A DNA stretch of 64,000 nt, taken from Streptomyces longhuiensis. Its GTDB lineage: Bacteria > Actinomycetota > Actinomycetes > Streptomycetales > Streptomycetaceae. This document shows, in pieces, positions 16,301-24,352 of this stretch. Position numbers and translations under genes: made by a program. The notes below the pieces were generated by a model. It was given only the letters and a program-made list of their open reading frames with translations. It did not search any database and had not been told where the DNA came from. The stretch spans positions 5,224,001 to 5,288,000 of the forward strand of contig NZ_CP085173.1 in NCBI RefSeq assembly GCF_020616555.1. The letters run 5' to 3'. Each line of letters begins with the position of its first letter. Position 1 is the first letter of the stretch.

Positions 16301-17854
16301 TCACCCGTTTCCGCAGATCCGCAGCCCCATGGGCGTCCCGCACGGCAGATGGCCGTGGGTGCGGATGACGTCCTGGCCGGGGCCGCGGATCGCGTAGGCC
16401 AGGAAGCTGGAGGCGAGGGAGTCGGCGGGCGGGCGCCCGTAGGTGTAGGCGAACTCGATCTCGCGGTACGGGTAGCCGCTCGACTCGATGTGGTCGACGT
16501 CCGGCGCGTGGCCGTCGAGGGAGAGGCGGTGCAGGCCCTTCAGCTCGGTGGCGGCGCGCAGTTCGCTGTAGCCGAGCGCTCCGGGGATCCGGGCGACGGC
16601 GTCCAGGACCTGGTCGGTGGAGTCGAGTTCGCAGCGCAGTACGGGTACCGACCGCACCGTCCGGTTGGTGCAGTCGTCCGACGAGGTGCGGGGCTCCTCG
16701 CCGCCGGCGAGGACCCGGTCCTGGAGCGCGCGGCGGGTGCCGGAGCCCGAGGTGCGGCTGACCAGGACGACGGGCAGGTCGGGGCCGCCGAGCTGGGCCC
16801 AGGAGCGGATCTCGCCGCGGTAGAGGCGCCGTACGTCGGCGACCCGCAGGTTCCTGAGCCGGATCCGGTCGTTGACGACGAGAGTGAAGAGGGAGACGGC
16901 GACGTGGTTCTCGCTGAGCTGCGTGTAGCTCGCGGGGCGCGGCCCGTCGGAGAAGGCGACCACGGCCGGTGACCCCTTGGCCGGCTGCCCGGCGGCCCCG
17001 GTTCCCCGCGCGCCGCCGAGGGCGAGTTCCCGTACGCCGGACTGGCTGCCGTGGGCGCTGACCGTGATCGTCACGTCCGGGCAGTGCTCCTCGTACTTCT
17101 GCTTCAGCTCCTCGGCGACCGGCGCGAACGCCGTCGAGCCGGTGACCGTGAGCGTGCCCTTCTCGCAGTAGTCGGGCGGCGGTGGAGTGTCGGGCCACAG
17201 GGCGAGGGCCGCGAGCGCGATGACGAAGGCGCTCAGGAGGCCGGTCACCCGGCGGGCCCAGAGGCCGAACACGGGGGGCTTCTCGTCGGGCGTGACGCTG
17301 TGGTTCTCGTGCAGCTCACCGCCCTCGACATCCCCCTGGACGGTGGTGTCGCTGTCGACCGGTCCGCCGGTGAGCAGAACGAGGAGCTTGTAGTACGCGC
17401 CGGGGTTGAGCGGCACCCGCGGGATGCGCAGCGCGCTGCCCGAACTGACCAGTCCCGGACCCTGGTCGAAATGGCCCATCAGGTGCTCGGCCTCGGGCTG
17501 CAGCGTGACGGCCACGCCCCGGACGGTGCGGTCCTCGAACACGGCGGTCAGGCCGTGGTGCGGTGACGAGTCCGTGTAGTCGTCCCGGCCGATGGGCACC
17601 GAGCCGTCGTTCTCGATGCGCAGCAGGACGAGCGTCGCGTCGGACATCTCGGGCATCTCGTCGAAGAGTCCGAGCCGTACGTTGCTGGCGCCCGCGCGGT
17701 TGCTGCCGCCTATGACGGTGTCCATCTGCTTGCGGTAGCCGATGCGTTTGCGGCGCGGCGCGCGGCGGTCGATCCACACGGGAGCGGCGATGGACGCGAT
17801 GCCGATGAGCACACCGGCGCCACCCATGACGACGTCGACATCGAACCAGCTCAT
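16301..17854 (-). CDS. Membrane-anchored PstS-like substrate-binding protein
   Basis: 517 residues in three parts. An N-terminal membrane helix (VVMGGAGVLIGIASIAAPVW) is followed by a cytoplasmic-looking domain of about 170 residues (ATLVLLRIENDGSVPIGRDD, VAVTLQPEAEHL). A second helix (VTGLLSAFVIALAALALW) precedes an extracellular periplasmic-binding domain with TLTVTGSTAFAPVAEELKQKY and VLVSRTSGSGTRRAL, the two phosphate/oxyanion-binding loops of PstS-like proteins. No phosphate ABC genes adjoin it, so it may be a receptor linking an external oxyanion to the inner domain rather than a transporter part. The ATG at 17854 has GAGGGG upstream. It lies downstream of the Ser/Thr kinase on the same strand, 142 bases away. 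Confidence 0.78.
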   Translation of the reverse strand: MSWFDVDVVMGGAGVLIGIASIAAPVWIDRRAPRRKRIGYRKQMDTVIGGSNRAGASNVRLGLFDEMPEMSDATLVLLRIENDGSVPIGRDDYTDSSPHHGLTAVFEDRTVRGVAVTLQPEAEHLMGHFDQGPGLVSSGSALRIPRVPLNPGAYYKLLVLLTGGPVDSDTTVQGDVEGGELHENHSVTPDEKPPVFGLWARRVTGLLSAFVIALAALALWPDTPPPPDYCEKGTLTVTGSTAFAPVAEELKQKYEEHCPDVTITVSAHGSQSGVRELALGGARGTGAAGQPAKGSPAVVAFSDGPRPASYTQLSENHVAVSLFTLVVNDRIRLRNLRVADVRRLYRGEIRSWAQLGGPDLPVVLVSRTSGSGTRRALQDRVLAGGEEPRTSSDDCTNRTVRSVPVLRCELDSTDQVLDAVARIPGALGYSELRAATELKGLHRLSLDGHAPDVDHIESSGYPYREIEFAYTYGRPPADSLASSFLAYAIRGPGQDVIRTHGHLPCGTPMGLRICGNG

Positions 17855-17996
17855 GAGCCCCTCGCACGGGTGACCGACTTCATCGCACGGTCACCGTACG
17901 AAGCGGGCGGCGGGCCGGGGGCGGAACGGCGGGCGCGTCGGCGGATGTTCGCCGGACGACACCCTTCCGTTCAACTCGGCCCAGCGGACGGGGTGT

Positions 17997-19883
17997 TCAG
18001 CCGCCCTTGCTGTACGTCAGCTCGTCGCCGTTGTTCATCGTGCGGCGCAGCTCGCCCGACGAGAGCACCTCGACGGTGCTCGGCTTGCCCGGACTGCACG
18101 AACCGGAGGGGCCGGAGACGACGTCGGTGGCGCCTATGTGCAGCGTCCCGCCGGAGGCCGACACCAGCGTGCCCTGGAACACGCAGTGGTACGTGCCGCC
18201 GCCCTTGAGCGGCCCGTCCGCCGTCATCGACAGGACCGTGTCCCCGGGGCTGCCCTGCTGGATGTCCAGACGGCGGGTGTTGTGGCCCGTGGCGTTGTCG
18301 ATCGAGGCGGTCCAGGTGCCGAGGAACTCGGTGGGCACGTCCCCGCCCGCGGGCGGGTCGGAGGACTCGGGCGGCTGCGAGGTCTCCGGGTCCTGCGAAC
18401 TGGGGCCGCCCGTCGAGGGCCCCTGGCTCGCGGGCGCGCCGGACGTCGGCTGCTTGGAGTCCTCGCTCTGGGAGGCCGGCTTGCCGTCGTCCTTCATCAG
18501 CGCGTACACCGATCCGCCCGCGCCGAGCGCCACGACGAGCGCCACCACGATCAGCGCCGCCGTGGAACGCCCGCTGCGCCGCGGCTCGGGCTGCGGCGCG
18601 CCGATGGGGACGACACCGGGCCCGTACGGGGGCGTGGCGGCGGGGCCGTAGGGCGGCGTCCCGCCCCAGCCGCCCTGCTGCGGGTAGCCGTAGACGGGTG
18701 CCTGGGGGTGCGGATGCGGATACCCGTACGCGGCGGAGGCGGGCGGGGCCGCCGGCGGGAGCGCGGGGGTCGACGGGCCGGAGGGGGAGACCATCGTCGG
18801 GAGGTGGTTGACGGGGGCGGCGCCGGGCTTGCCTGGCGGGGGAGGGGTCGGCTCGCCGTCGCCGGTCTCTGCGGGCGGGGCGGGCGTGGCGGGTGCGGGC
18901 GTCTCCTTGGAGAGGCTGGGCGGCTTCCCGGAGGTCGCGCCGGTCGCGCCGGTCGCGCCGTCTGGGTCCTCCGTGTCCAGCAACTGCACGGCGTGCCGAC
19001 CCAGTTGGGCCACGAGGGCCCCCGGCAGCCACGGGTCACGCGTGCGTCCGCCGTCGCCGAGCGTGTCCTCGGCGCCGGTCCGCTCCAGAAGCTGGTCCAG
19101 GGTCGGGCGGGCCGCCGGGTCCTTGTGCAGACAGTCCCGTACGAGTTCCTGGAGGCCCTCCGGGAGCCCTTCGAGGTCGGGTTCCTCCTGGGCGATACGG
19201 AACATCAGGGCGTGCACCCCGCTGTTGGCCGTGCCGAACGGCAGCGCGCCCGACGCCGCGTAGGCGAGGACCGAGCCGAGGCAGAACACGTCGCAGGCCG
19301 GGGTGATCCGGTCGCCGCGCACCTGCTCGGGGGCCATGAAGCCGGGCGAGCCCACGAGGGCGCCCGTTCTCGTGAGGCCGCCGTCCGTCACGGTCTCCAG
19401 GGCGCGGGCGATGCCGAAGTCGATGACGCGGGGTCCGTCGATCGTCACCAGGACGTTCGACGGCTTCAGGTCGCGGTGGATGAGGCCCGCGGTGTGGATG
19501 TCCTTGAGCGCGTGCGTGAGGCCCGCCGCGAGGATCCGAACGGAGCGCTCGGGCAGCGCGCCGTGGTCGTGCGAGACGACCGTCTGGAGCGAGGGCCCCG
19601 CCACATAACCCGTGGCCACCCAGGGGATGTCCGCCTCGGTGTCCGCGTCGAGGACCGGCGCGGTCCACTCCCCGCCGACCTGCCGCGCGGCCCGCACCTC
19701 CAGCCGGAACCGGTTCCTGAACTCCTCCTGCTCGGCGAGCTCCTGGCGCACCAGCTTGACCGCCACCGTGCGCCCGCGGTCCGAGCGCGCCAGATAGACC
19801 TGGCCCATCCCGCCCGCCCCGAGCCGCGCCAGCAGCCGGTACGCACCGATGCGCTGCGGATCTCCCGCCCCCAGCTTCTCCAT
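17997..19883 (-). CDS. Transmembrane Ser/Thr protein kinase (PknB/Hanks type)
   Basis: 628 residues. The kinase domain occupies about residues 10-280, with Gly-rich loop LGAGGMGQVY, invariant Lys43 in VAVKLV, catalytic HRDLKPSNVL (Asp138), DFGIAR (155-160) and the activation segment GSPGFMAPEQV. A long Pro/Gly/Tyr-rich juxtamembrane linker (GYPHPHPQAPVYGYPQ) leads to one membrane helix (TAALIVVALVVALGAGGSVYAL). A Ser/Pro/Thr-rich stretch and an extracellular beta-type domain of about 110 residues follow (PTEFLGTWTASIDNATGH). No PASTA repeats are present, so the ligand is not simply peptidoglycan. The ATG at 19883 is preceded by GGGGGAGGG. Confidence 0.93.
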   Translation of the reverse strand: MEKLGAGDPQRIGAYRLLARLGAGGMGQVYLARSDRGRTVAVKLVRQELAEQEEFRNRFRLEVRAARQVGGEWTAPVLDADTEADIPWVATGYVAGPSLQTVVSHDHGALPERSVRILAAGLTHALKDIHTAGLIHRDLKPSNVLVTIDGPRVIDFGIARALETVTDGGLTRTGALVGSPGFMAPEQVRGDRITPACDVFCLGSVLAYAASGALPFGTANSGVHALMFRIAQEEPDLEGLPEGLQELVRDCLHKDPAARPTLDQLLERTGAEDTLGDGGRTRDPWLPGALVAQLGRHAVQLLDTEDPDGATGATGATSGKPPSLSKETPAPATPAPPAETGDGEPTPPPPGKPGAAPVNHLPTMVSPSGPSTPALPPAAPPASAAYGYPHPHPQAPVYGYPQQGGWGGTPPYGPAATPPYGPGVVPIGAPQPEPRRSGRSTAALIVVALVVALGAGGSVYALMKDDGKPASQSEDSKQPTSGAPASQGPSTGGPSSQDPETSQPPESSDPPAGGDVPTEFLGTWTASIDNATGHNTRRLDIQQGSPGDTVLSMTADGPLKGGGTYHCVFQGTLVSASGGTLHIGATDVVSGPSGSCSPGKPSTVEVLSSGELRRTMNNGDELTYSKGG

Positions 19884-19960
19884 GTCGCGCCACCCTCCCC
19901 CATGTGTGACCAACATCCTGAGAATAGTGGGAGGTTGTGACACTGAGGGCGGGGCGGCGT

Positions 19961-20446
19961 CTACGGTTCCGTAACAGGGTGGGCCGTGGGGTGATCCCCG
20001 GGGTGATCGGTCACCTCGTCCAGCGCCGCCGACAGCCGTTCGAGCGTCCGCACCGTCTCGGCGAGTTCGTCCTCGCCGAGCGCCGCCGCGAGCCGGTCCG
20101 CGAGGGCCGCGTGGCCGGGGCCGATCCGCGCGATCGCCGCGCGGCCCTCCTCGGTGGGGGTCAGGAGCTTGGCGCGCCGGTGGGCCGGGTTCGGCTCGTA
20201 CGCGGCGAGGCCCTGGGTGACGAGCAGGTCGGCGACGCGCTGCACGCTCTGGCGGGTGATGCCCATGACGCGCGCGATGCCGGCGACGGGCAGCGGCCCG
20301 GTCAGGACCGCGCCGAGCACCTGCCACCGGGCGGCGGTGAGCCCCGCGGGCCGCGACAGCTCCTCGGAGACGGACAGGAACTGGCCGTTGAGCCGGAAGA
20401 CGCCGAGCGCGGTCCGGCTCAGCAGGTCCTGGCGCGCCCTGCTCAC
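19961..20446 (-). CDS. MarR family transcriptional regulator
   Basis: 161 residues. The winged helix-turn-helix is LTAARWQVLGAVL, then VAGIARVMGITRQSVQRVADLL, with the wing NPAHRRAKLLTPTEEG; this is a normal MarR layout. The ATG overlaps the stop of the DJ-1 gene upstream (ATGA), so the two are one operon. The palindromes at 21105-21138 in front of the operon are the probable operators, making it autoregulatory. Confidence 0.92.
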   Translation of the reverse strand: MSRARQDLLSRTALGVFRLNGQFLSVSEELSRPAGLTAARWQVLGAVLTGPLPVAGIARVMGITRQSVQRVADLLVTQGLAAYEPNPAHRRAKLLTPTEEGRAAIARIGPGHAALADRLAAALGEDELAETVRTLERLSAALDEVTDHPGDHPTAHPVTEP

Positions 20447-21060
20447 TCCTGCGCTCCCTGGAGGGTCTCGTACGCCGTCACGTCCGAGTCGTGGAACAGG
20501 CGGTACCAGGCGTCGAGCAGCTCGCCCTCGAACACCCCGAGCCCGCCGAGGACTTCGCGCGCGAACGCGACCGGTTCGGTCGGTCCGGCGGTGATCAGGC
20601 CGCCGTCCGTCACGGCGTCCGCGTCGACGTAGTGCTCGCCGCCCTTGTAGCCGGTGGCGTCGAGGTACATGGGGACGGCGCTGGTGTGCGCCCGGTCGTC
20701 GAGCAGGCCCTCGCGGGCGAGTCCGGCGGTGGCCCCGCAGATCGCGGCGACCGGCACACCCGCGTCGAGGAAGGCGCGGGCCTTGCGGGCGAAGGGCGCG
20801 AGGTCGTCACCGGCGTCCCAGAGGTCGGCGCCGGTGAGGATCAGCAGCGAGCTGTCCTCGGGGCGCAGGTCGTCGAGGGCCAGGTCGGGCTGGATGCGCA
20901 CGCCGCCGAGGGTGGTGACGGCCCGTCCGGCGTCGAGCGCGACGGTGCGGATCGTGTGACCGCCGCGGGCCAGGTGCGCGGTGGCGTGCCCCGACTCCCA
21001 GTCGGCGAGCGTGTCGTAGGCGGCGAGGTGTACGGGCTTCTCGGTGCGGCCGGCGGTCAT
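20443..21060 (-). CDS. DJ-1/PfpI family protein
   Basis: 205 residues of the class I glutamine-amidotransferase-like fold. The nucleophile elbow is VAAICGATAGLA, with Cys near residue 105, and ILTGADLWDA precedes it. The family includes proteases, chaperones, glyoxalases and isonitrile hydratases. Similar Streptomyces genes are often annotated as type 1 glutamine amidotransferases, but no ammonia-using partner is visible. It is the first gene of an operon with the MarR regulator, so a role in response to a reactive small molecule is plausible but inferred. Confidence 0.85.
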   Translation of the reverse strand: MTAGRTEKPVHLAAYDTLADWESGHATAHLARGGHTIRTVALDAGRAVTTLGGVRIQPDLALDDLRPEDSSLLILTGADLWDAGDDLAPFARKARAFLDAGVPVAAICGATAGLAREGLLDDRAHTSAVPMYLDATGYKGGEHYVDADAVTDGGLITAGPTEPVAFAREVLGGLGVFEGELLDAWYRLFHDSDVTAYETLQGAQE

Positions 21061-21104
21061 GGTGTCCTCCAGAACCTCGGGTGCCTGTCACTGTCTGATG
21101 CGTA

Positions 21105-21138
21105 TGACAGCATGCTGTCATTGCGACAGTGTGCTGTC
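21105..21138. promoter_or_regulatory. Two adjacent MarR-type operators
   Basis: TGACAGCATGCTGTCA (21105-21120) is a perfect 16-bp palindrome. A second dyad, GACAG-TGTG-CTGTC (21125-21138), follows 4 bases later with the same half-site. Both lie 45-78 bases upstream of the DJ-1 start, as expected for cooperative MarR binding. Confidence 0.75.
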
Positions 21139-21303
21139 AATTACTCTCCACGTGACCGACCCCCTGTGGAAATTTGTTTCCGTCAATCGGAACGATCTGG
21201 CGATCCAGTACGTACTCCTTCACGACGAACCACGACGAACCACGACGACCACGTCACGACGTACCCCTTCACGTCTGCGACCTCCCCCGACCGAGGAGAC
21301 CGT

Positions 21304-22146
21304 GTGCTGAACAGGACGCCAGTCGCCGTCCGCGCCCTCGCGCGCGCCGCGCTCGCCGCCCGTCCCGTCGGACTCGACGGGACCGACGCCGAGGCCTCGC
21401 TGCTGCGCCACCACGGCCACAGCTATCTCGTCCCCGTCGAGCTCTTCCACGACTTCGCCGCCCTGCTCACCGACCCCCGCAGGCCGGGCGGCCCCTACCG
21501 CGCCCTGTCCGTCGGCGGTCGCCGCTGGTTCGGATACCGCTCGACGCACTACGACACCCCCGACCTGCGCGCGTTCCACGACCACGCGGCCGAGCGCGCG
21601 CCCCGCTTCGGCATCAGGGAGCGGCTCTACGAGGACAGCGGGAAGCGGCAGTTGGAGCTCAAGGTGCGCTGCGCGGACGGCGGGACGGTCAAGCACCGGA
21701 CCTTCCTGGGCGCGGGCGACCATCCCCTCGACGACACCCGGCGCGCCTTCGTCGCCGGACTCCTGCGCGGCACGTACGGCATCGGGGCACCGCAGGAGCT
21801 GGCCGCCCGCGTCGTCACCGAGTACCGGCGCGCGACGTTCGTGGCCGACGGGCAGCGGCTCACCTGCGACGCGGGGCTCGTCGTGCGCGACGCGGGGCAG
21901 GGGCGCGCGGTGCGGGCGGACGGCGGGTCCGTGCTCGTGGAGACCAAGGCGGGCGCGCCGGGGCGGCCGACGGACGCGGACCGGCTCCTCGCCCGGTTCG
22001 GAGTGGCGCCCGTCGCGTTCGGCAAGTACTGCGGGGGACTCGCCGCGCTGCGGCCCGAGCTGACGGCCGGACCGTGGCGGGAAGCGGTGCGGGCGCTGTT
22101 CCCGGGGGCGGTGCCTCCGGGCGAGGGCGACAGTGTGTCGCGTTAG
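21304..22146 (+). CDS. VTC domain-containing protein (polyphosphate polymerase-like)
   Basis: 280 residues of the triphosphate-tunnel fold. Charged strands typical of VTC4-like domains are visible: YRSTHYDTPDLRAFHDH (early strand pair), RERLYEDSGKRQLELKVR (basic and acidic tunnel residues), RVVTEYRRATF, and SVLVETKAG carrying the metal-binding Glu. VAFGKYCGGLAAL closes the fold. In eukaryotes and some bacteria this domain polymerises ATP into polyphosphate. Here there are no membrane helices and no partner gene, so it may be a soluble polymerase or another triphosphate enzyme. The GTG at 21304 has GAGGAG 6 bases upstream. Confidence 0.82.
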   Translation: MLNRTPVAVRALARAALAARPVGLDGTDAEASLLRHHGHSYLVPVELFHDFAALLTDPRRPGGPYRALSVGGRRWFGYRSTHYDTPDLRAFHDHAAERAPRFGIRERLYEDSGKRQLELKVRCADGGTVKHRTFLGAGDHPLDDTRRAFVAGLLRGTYGIGAPQELAARVVTEYRRATFVADGQRLTCDAGLVVRDAGQGRAVRADGGSVLVETKAGAPGRPTDADRLLARFGVAPVAFGKYCGGLAALRPELTAGPWREAVRALFPGAVPPGEGDSVSR

Positions 22147-22209
22147 CGGCCGTCCCACAGACAGGACGCCGATGGTCCTTCCACCATGCGGACATTTACC
22201 CTCGGGCCC

Positions 22210-23565
22210 ATGACCCCTCAGCCGAATCCCCAGGTCGGCGCCGCCGTCAAGGCCGCGGACCGTGCGCACGTGTTCCACTCCTGGTCCGCACAGGAGCTCA
22301 TCGACCCGCTGGCCGTCGCCGGCGCCGAAGGCTCGTACTTCTGGGACTACGACGGCAACCGCTACCTCGACTTCACCTCCGGCCTCGTCTTCACGAACAT
22401 CGGGTACCAGCACCCGAAGGTCGTCGCCGCGATCCAGGAGCAGGCCGCCTCCCTCACGACCTTCGCGCCCGCGTTCGCCGTCGAGGCCCGCTCCGAGGCC
22501 GCACGCCTCATCGCCGAGCGGACCCCCGGCGACCTGGACAAGATCTTCTTCACCAACGGCGGCGCCGAGGCGGTGGAGAACGCCACCCGCATGGCCCGTC
22601 TGCACACGGGCCGCCACAAGGTGCTCTCCGCCTACCGCTCGTACCACGGCGCCACCTCCACCGCGATCAACCTGACCGGCGACCCGCGCCGCTGGCCGAG
22701 CGACCAGGGCGCGGCGGGCGTCGTCCACTTCTGGGCGCCGTTCCTGTACCGCTCCCCGTTCTACTCGGAGACCGAGCAGCAGGAGTGCGAGCGCGCGCTC
22801 CAGCACCTCGAGGACACCATCGTCTTCGAGGGCCCGGCCACGATCGCCGCGATCATCCTGGAGACCGTGCCCGGCACCGCCGGCATCATGACACCGCCGC
22901 CCGGCTACCTCCAGGGGGTGCGCGAGCTGTGCGACCGGCACGGCATCGTCTTCATCCTCGACGAGGTCATGGCGGGCTTCGGGCGCACCGGCAAGTGGTT
23001 CGCCGCGGACCACTACGACGTCGTGCCCGACCTGATGACCTTCGCCAAGGGCGTGAACTCGGGCTACGTCCCGCTCGGCGGCGTCGCCATCTCCGGCGCC
23101 ATAGCCGACACGTTCGGCAAGCGCCCCTACCCGGGCGGCCTCACCTACTCCGGTCACCCGCTGGCCTGCGCCGCGGCCGTCGCCACCATCAACGTCATGG
23201 AGGAGGAGCGTGTCGTCGAGAACGCCGCCCACCTCGGCGAGACGCTGATCGGCCCGGCGCTGCGCGAGCTGGCCGAGCGCCACCCGTCGGTGGGCGAGGT
23301 CCGCGGACTCGGCATGTTCTGGGCCCTGGAGCTGGTGAAGGACAAGGCCACCCGCGAGCCGCTGACCCCGTACAACGCGGCGGGTGAGGCGAACGCGCCG
23401 ATGGCCGCCTTCGGCGCCGCCGCCAAGAAGAACGGCCTGTGGCCCTTCATCAACATGAACCGCACCCACGTGGTCCCGCCGTGCAACGTCACGGAGGCCG
23501 AGGCCAAGGAGGGTCTCGCCGCTCTCGACGAGGCGCTGACCGTGGCGGACGGCTACACGGCGTAG
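22210..23565 (+). CDS. Class III PLP-dependent aminotransferase
   Basis: 451 residues of the aspartate-aminotransferase-family omega-transaminase group. FFTNGGAEAVENATRMARLHTGRHKVL (in overlapping parts) is the cofactor and phosphate region. SAYRSYHGATS follows, IVFILDEVMAGFGRTGKW has the PLP-binding Asp, and LMTFAKGVNSGYVPLGG has the Schiff-base Lys. The substrate is unknown; known relatives act on beta-alanine, 4-aminobutyrate, taurine and polyamines. The ATG at 22210 is chosen because the domain starts soon after; another in-frame ATG lies at 22186. A GntR regulator follows, separated by a long inverted repeat. Confidence 0.9.
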   Translation: MTPQPNPQVGAAVKAADRAHVFHSWSAQELIDPLAVAGAEGSYFWDYDGNRYLDFTSGLVFTNIGYQHPKVVAAIQEQAASLTTFAPAFAVEARSEAARLIAERTPGDLDKIFFTNGGAEAVENATRMARLHTGRHKVLSAYRSYHGATSTAINLTGDPRRWPSDQGAAGVVHFWAPFLYRSPFYSETEQQECERALQHLEDTIVFEGPATIAAIILETVPGTAGIMTPPPGYLQGVRELCDRHGIVFILDEVMAGFGRTGKWFAADHYDVVPDLMTFAKGVNSGYVPLGGVAISGAIADTFGKRPYPGGLTYSGHPLACAAAVATINVMEEERVVENAAHLGETLIGPALRELAERHPSVGEVRGLGMFWALELVKDKATREPLTPYNAAGEANAPMAAFGAAAKKNGLWPFINMNRTHVVPPCNVTEAEAKEGLAALDEALTVADGYTA

Positions 23566-23588
23566 GGAAACAGGTACTCCGTGTCGCT

Positions 23589-23654
23589 CCCCGTAGTGCG
23601 TAGGCTGACCAGCTGACCAGGAACAGCCTCACCAGCTGACGACGCACTACGGGG
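23589..23654. promoter_or_regulatory. 13-bp perfect inverted repeat before the GntR gene
   Basis: The arms CCCCGTAGTGCGT (23589-23601) and ACGCACTACGGGG (23642-23654) match exactly and enclose 40 bases, which contain the direct repeat ACCAGCTGAC. The right arm runs into the ribosome binding site GGGGGAGGA of the GntR gene. It could be an operator pair bound by GntR or an RNA stem that hides the ribosome site in read-through transcripts. Confidence 0.65.
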
Positions 23655-23665
23655 GAGGACACCAC

Positions 23666-24352
23666 GTGCCCGGAACCGACGGCGGAGCTGCCGTCCAGCG
23701 CAGCACGCTGCGCCAGCAGATCGCCGACGCCCTGCGTGACGAGATCCTCGCGGGGCGGCTCGAACCGGGCCAGGAGTTCACGGTCAAGGAGATCGCCGAG
23801 CAGTACGGCGTCTCCGCGACCCCGGTCCGCGAGGCCCTGGTCGACCTGTCCGGGCAGGGGCTCCTGGACTCCGCCCAGCACCGCGGCTTCGCGGTCCACG
23901 AGTACTCGCTCGACGACTACCGCGGCATGATCGAGGCCCGCAGCCTCGTCACGGACGGCATCTTCCGCGGTCTCGTCGCGAACGCCGACGCGCACCAGGC
24001 CACCCCGGCCGCCCTCGCCGGGGTCCGCCGCCGCGGCGAGGAGGCCGCCCGCGCGGCCGCAGCCGGCGACCTGAACGTGCTGATCGGCTACGACCTGCGG
24101 TTCTGGCGCGAGCTCAGCGCCCTGTTCGGGAACCCGTACCTCTCCGACTTCTTCCACCGCCTGCGCGTGCAGTCATGGATGTGCGCGGTGCCGCACCTGC
24201 GCCGCGTGGACGACCTCAGGGGCCATCTCTGGTCCGGGCACTGCGGCCTCGTCGACGCCCTGGCGGACCGGGACGCCCGCGCCGCGCAGGACATCGTCAC
24301 CGCGTACAACGCGGACTCCCTCGCCCTCGTCGAGCGGCTGGCCAAGCGGTGA
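23666..24352 (+). CDS. GntR family transcriptional regulator (FadR/FCD subfamily)
   Basis: 228 residues. The N-terminal winged helix contains LRQQIADALRDEILAGRLEPGQEF, then VKEIAEQYGVSATPVREALVDLSGQGLL. The C-terminal all-helical FCD ligand-binding domain includes MIEARSLVTDG, the possible metal-binding Asp and His residues in GYDLRFWRELSALFGNPYL, and the late HCGLVDALADRDARAA. The GTG start has GGGGGAGGA 6-8 bases upstream. Its TGA overlaps the GTG of the following glycosyltransferase, an unusual arrangement in which a regulator is translationally coupled to a large membrane enzyme. Confidence 0.92.
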   Translation: MPGTDGGAAVQRSTLRQQIADALRDEILAGRLEPGQEFTVKEIAEQYGVSATPVREALVDLSGQGLLDSAQHRGFAVHEYSLDDYRGMIEARSLVTDGIFRGLVANADAHQATPAALAGVRRRGEEAARAAAAGDLNVLIGYDLRFWRELSALFGNPYLSDFFHRLRVQSWMCAVPHLRRVDDLRGHLWSGHCGLVDALADRDARAAQDIVTAYNADSLALVERLAKR

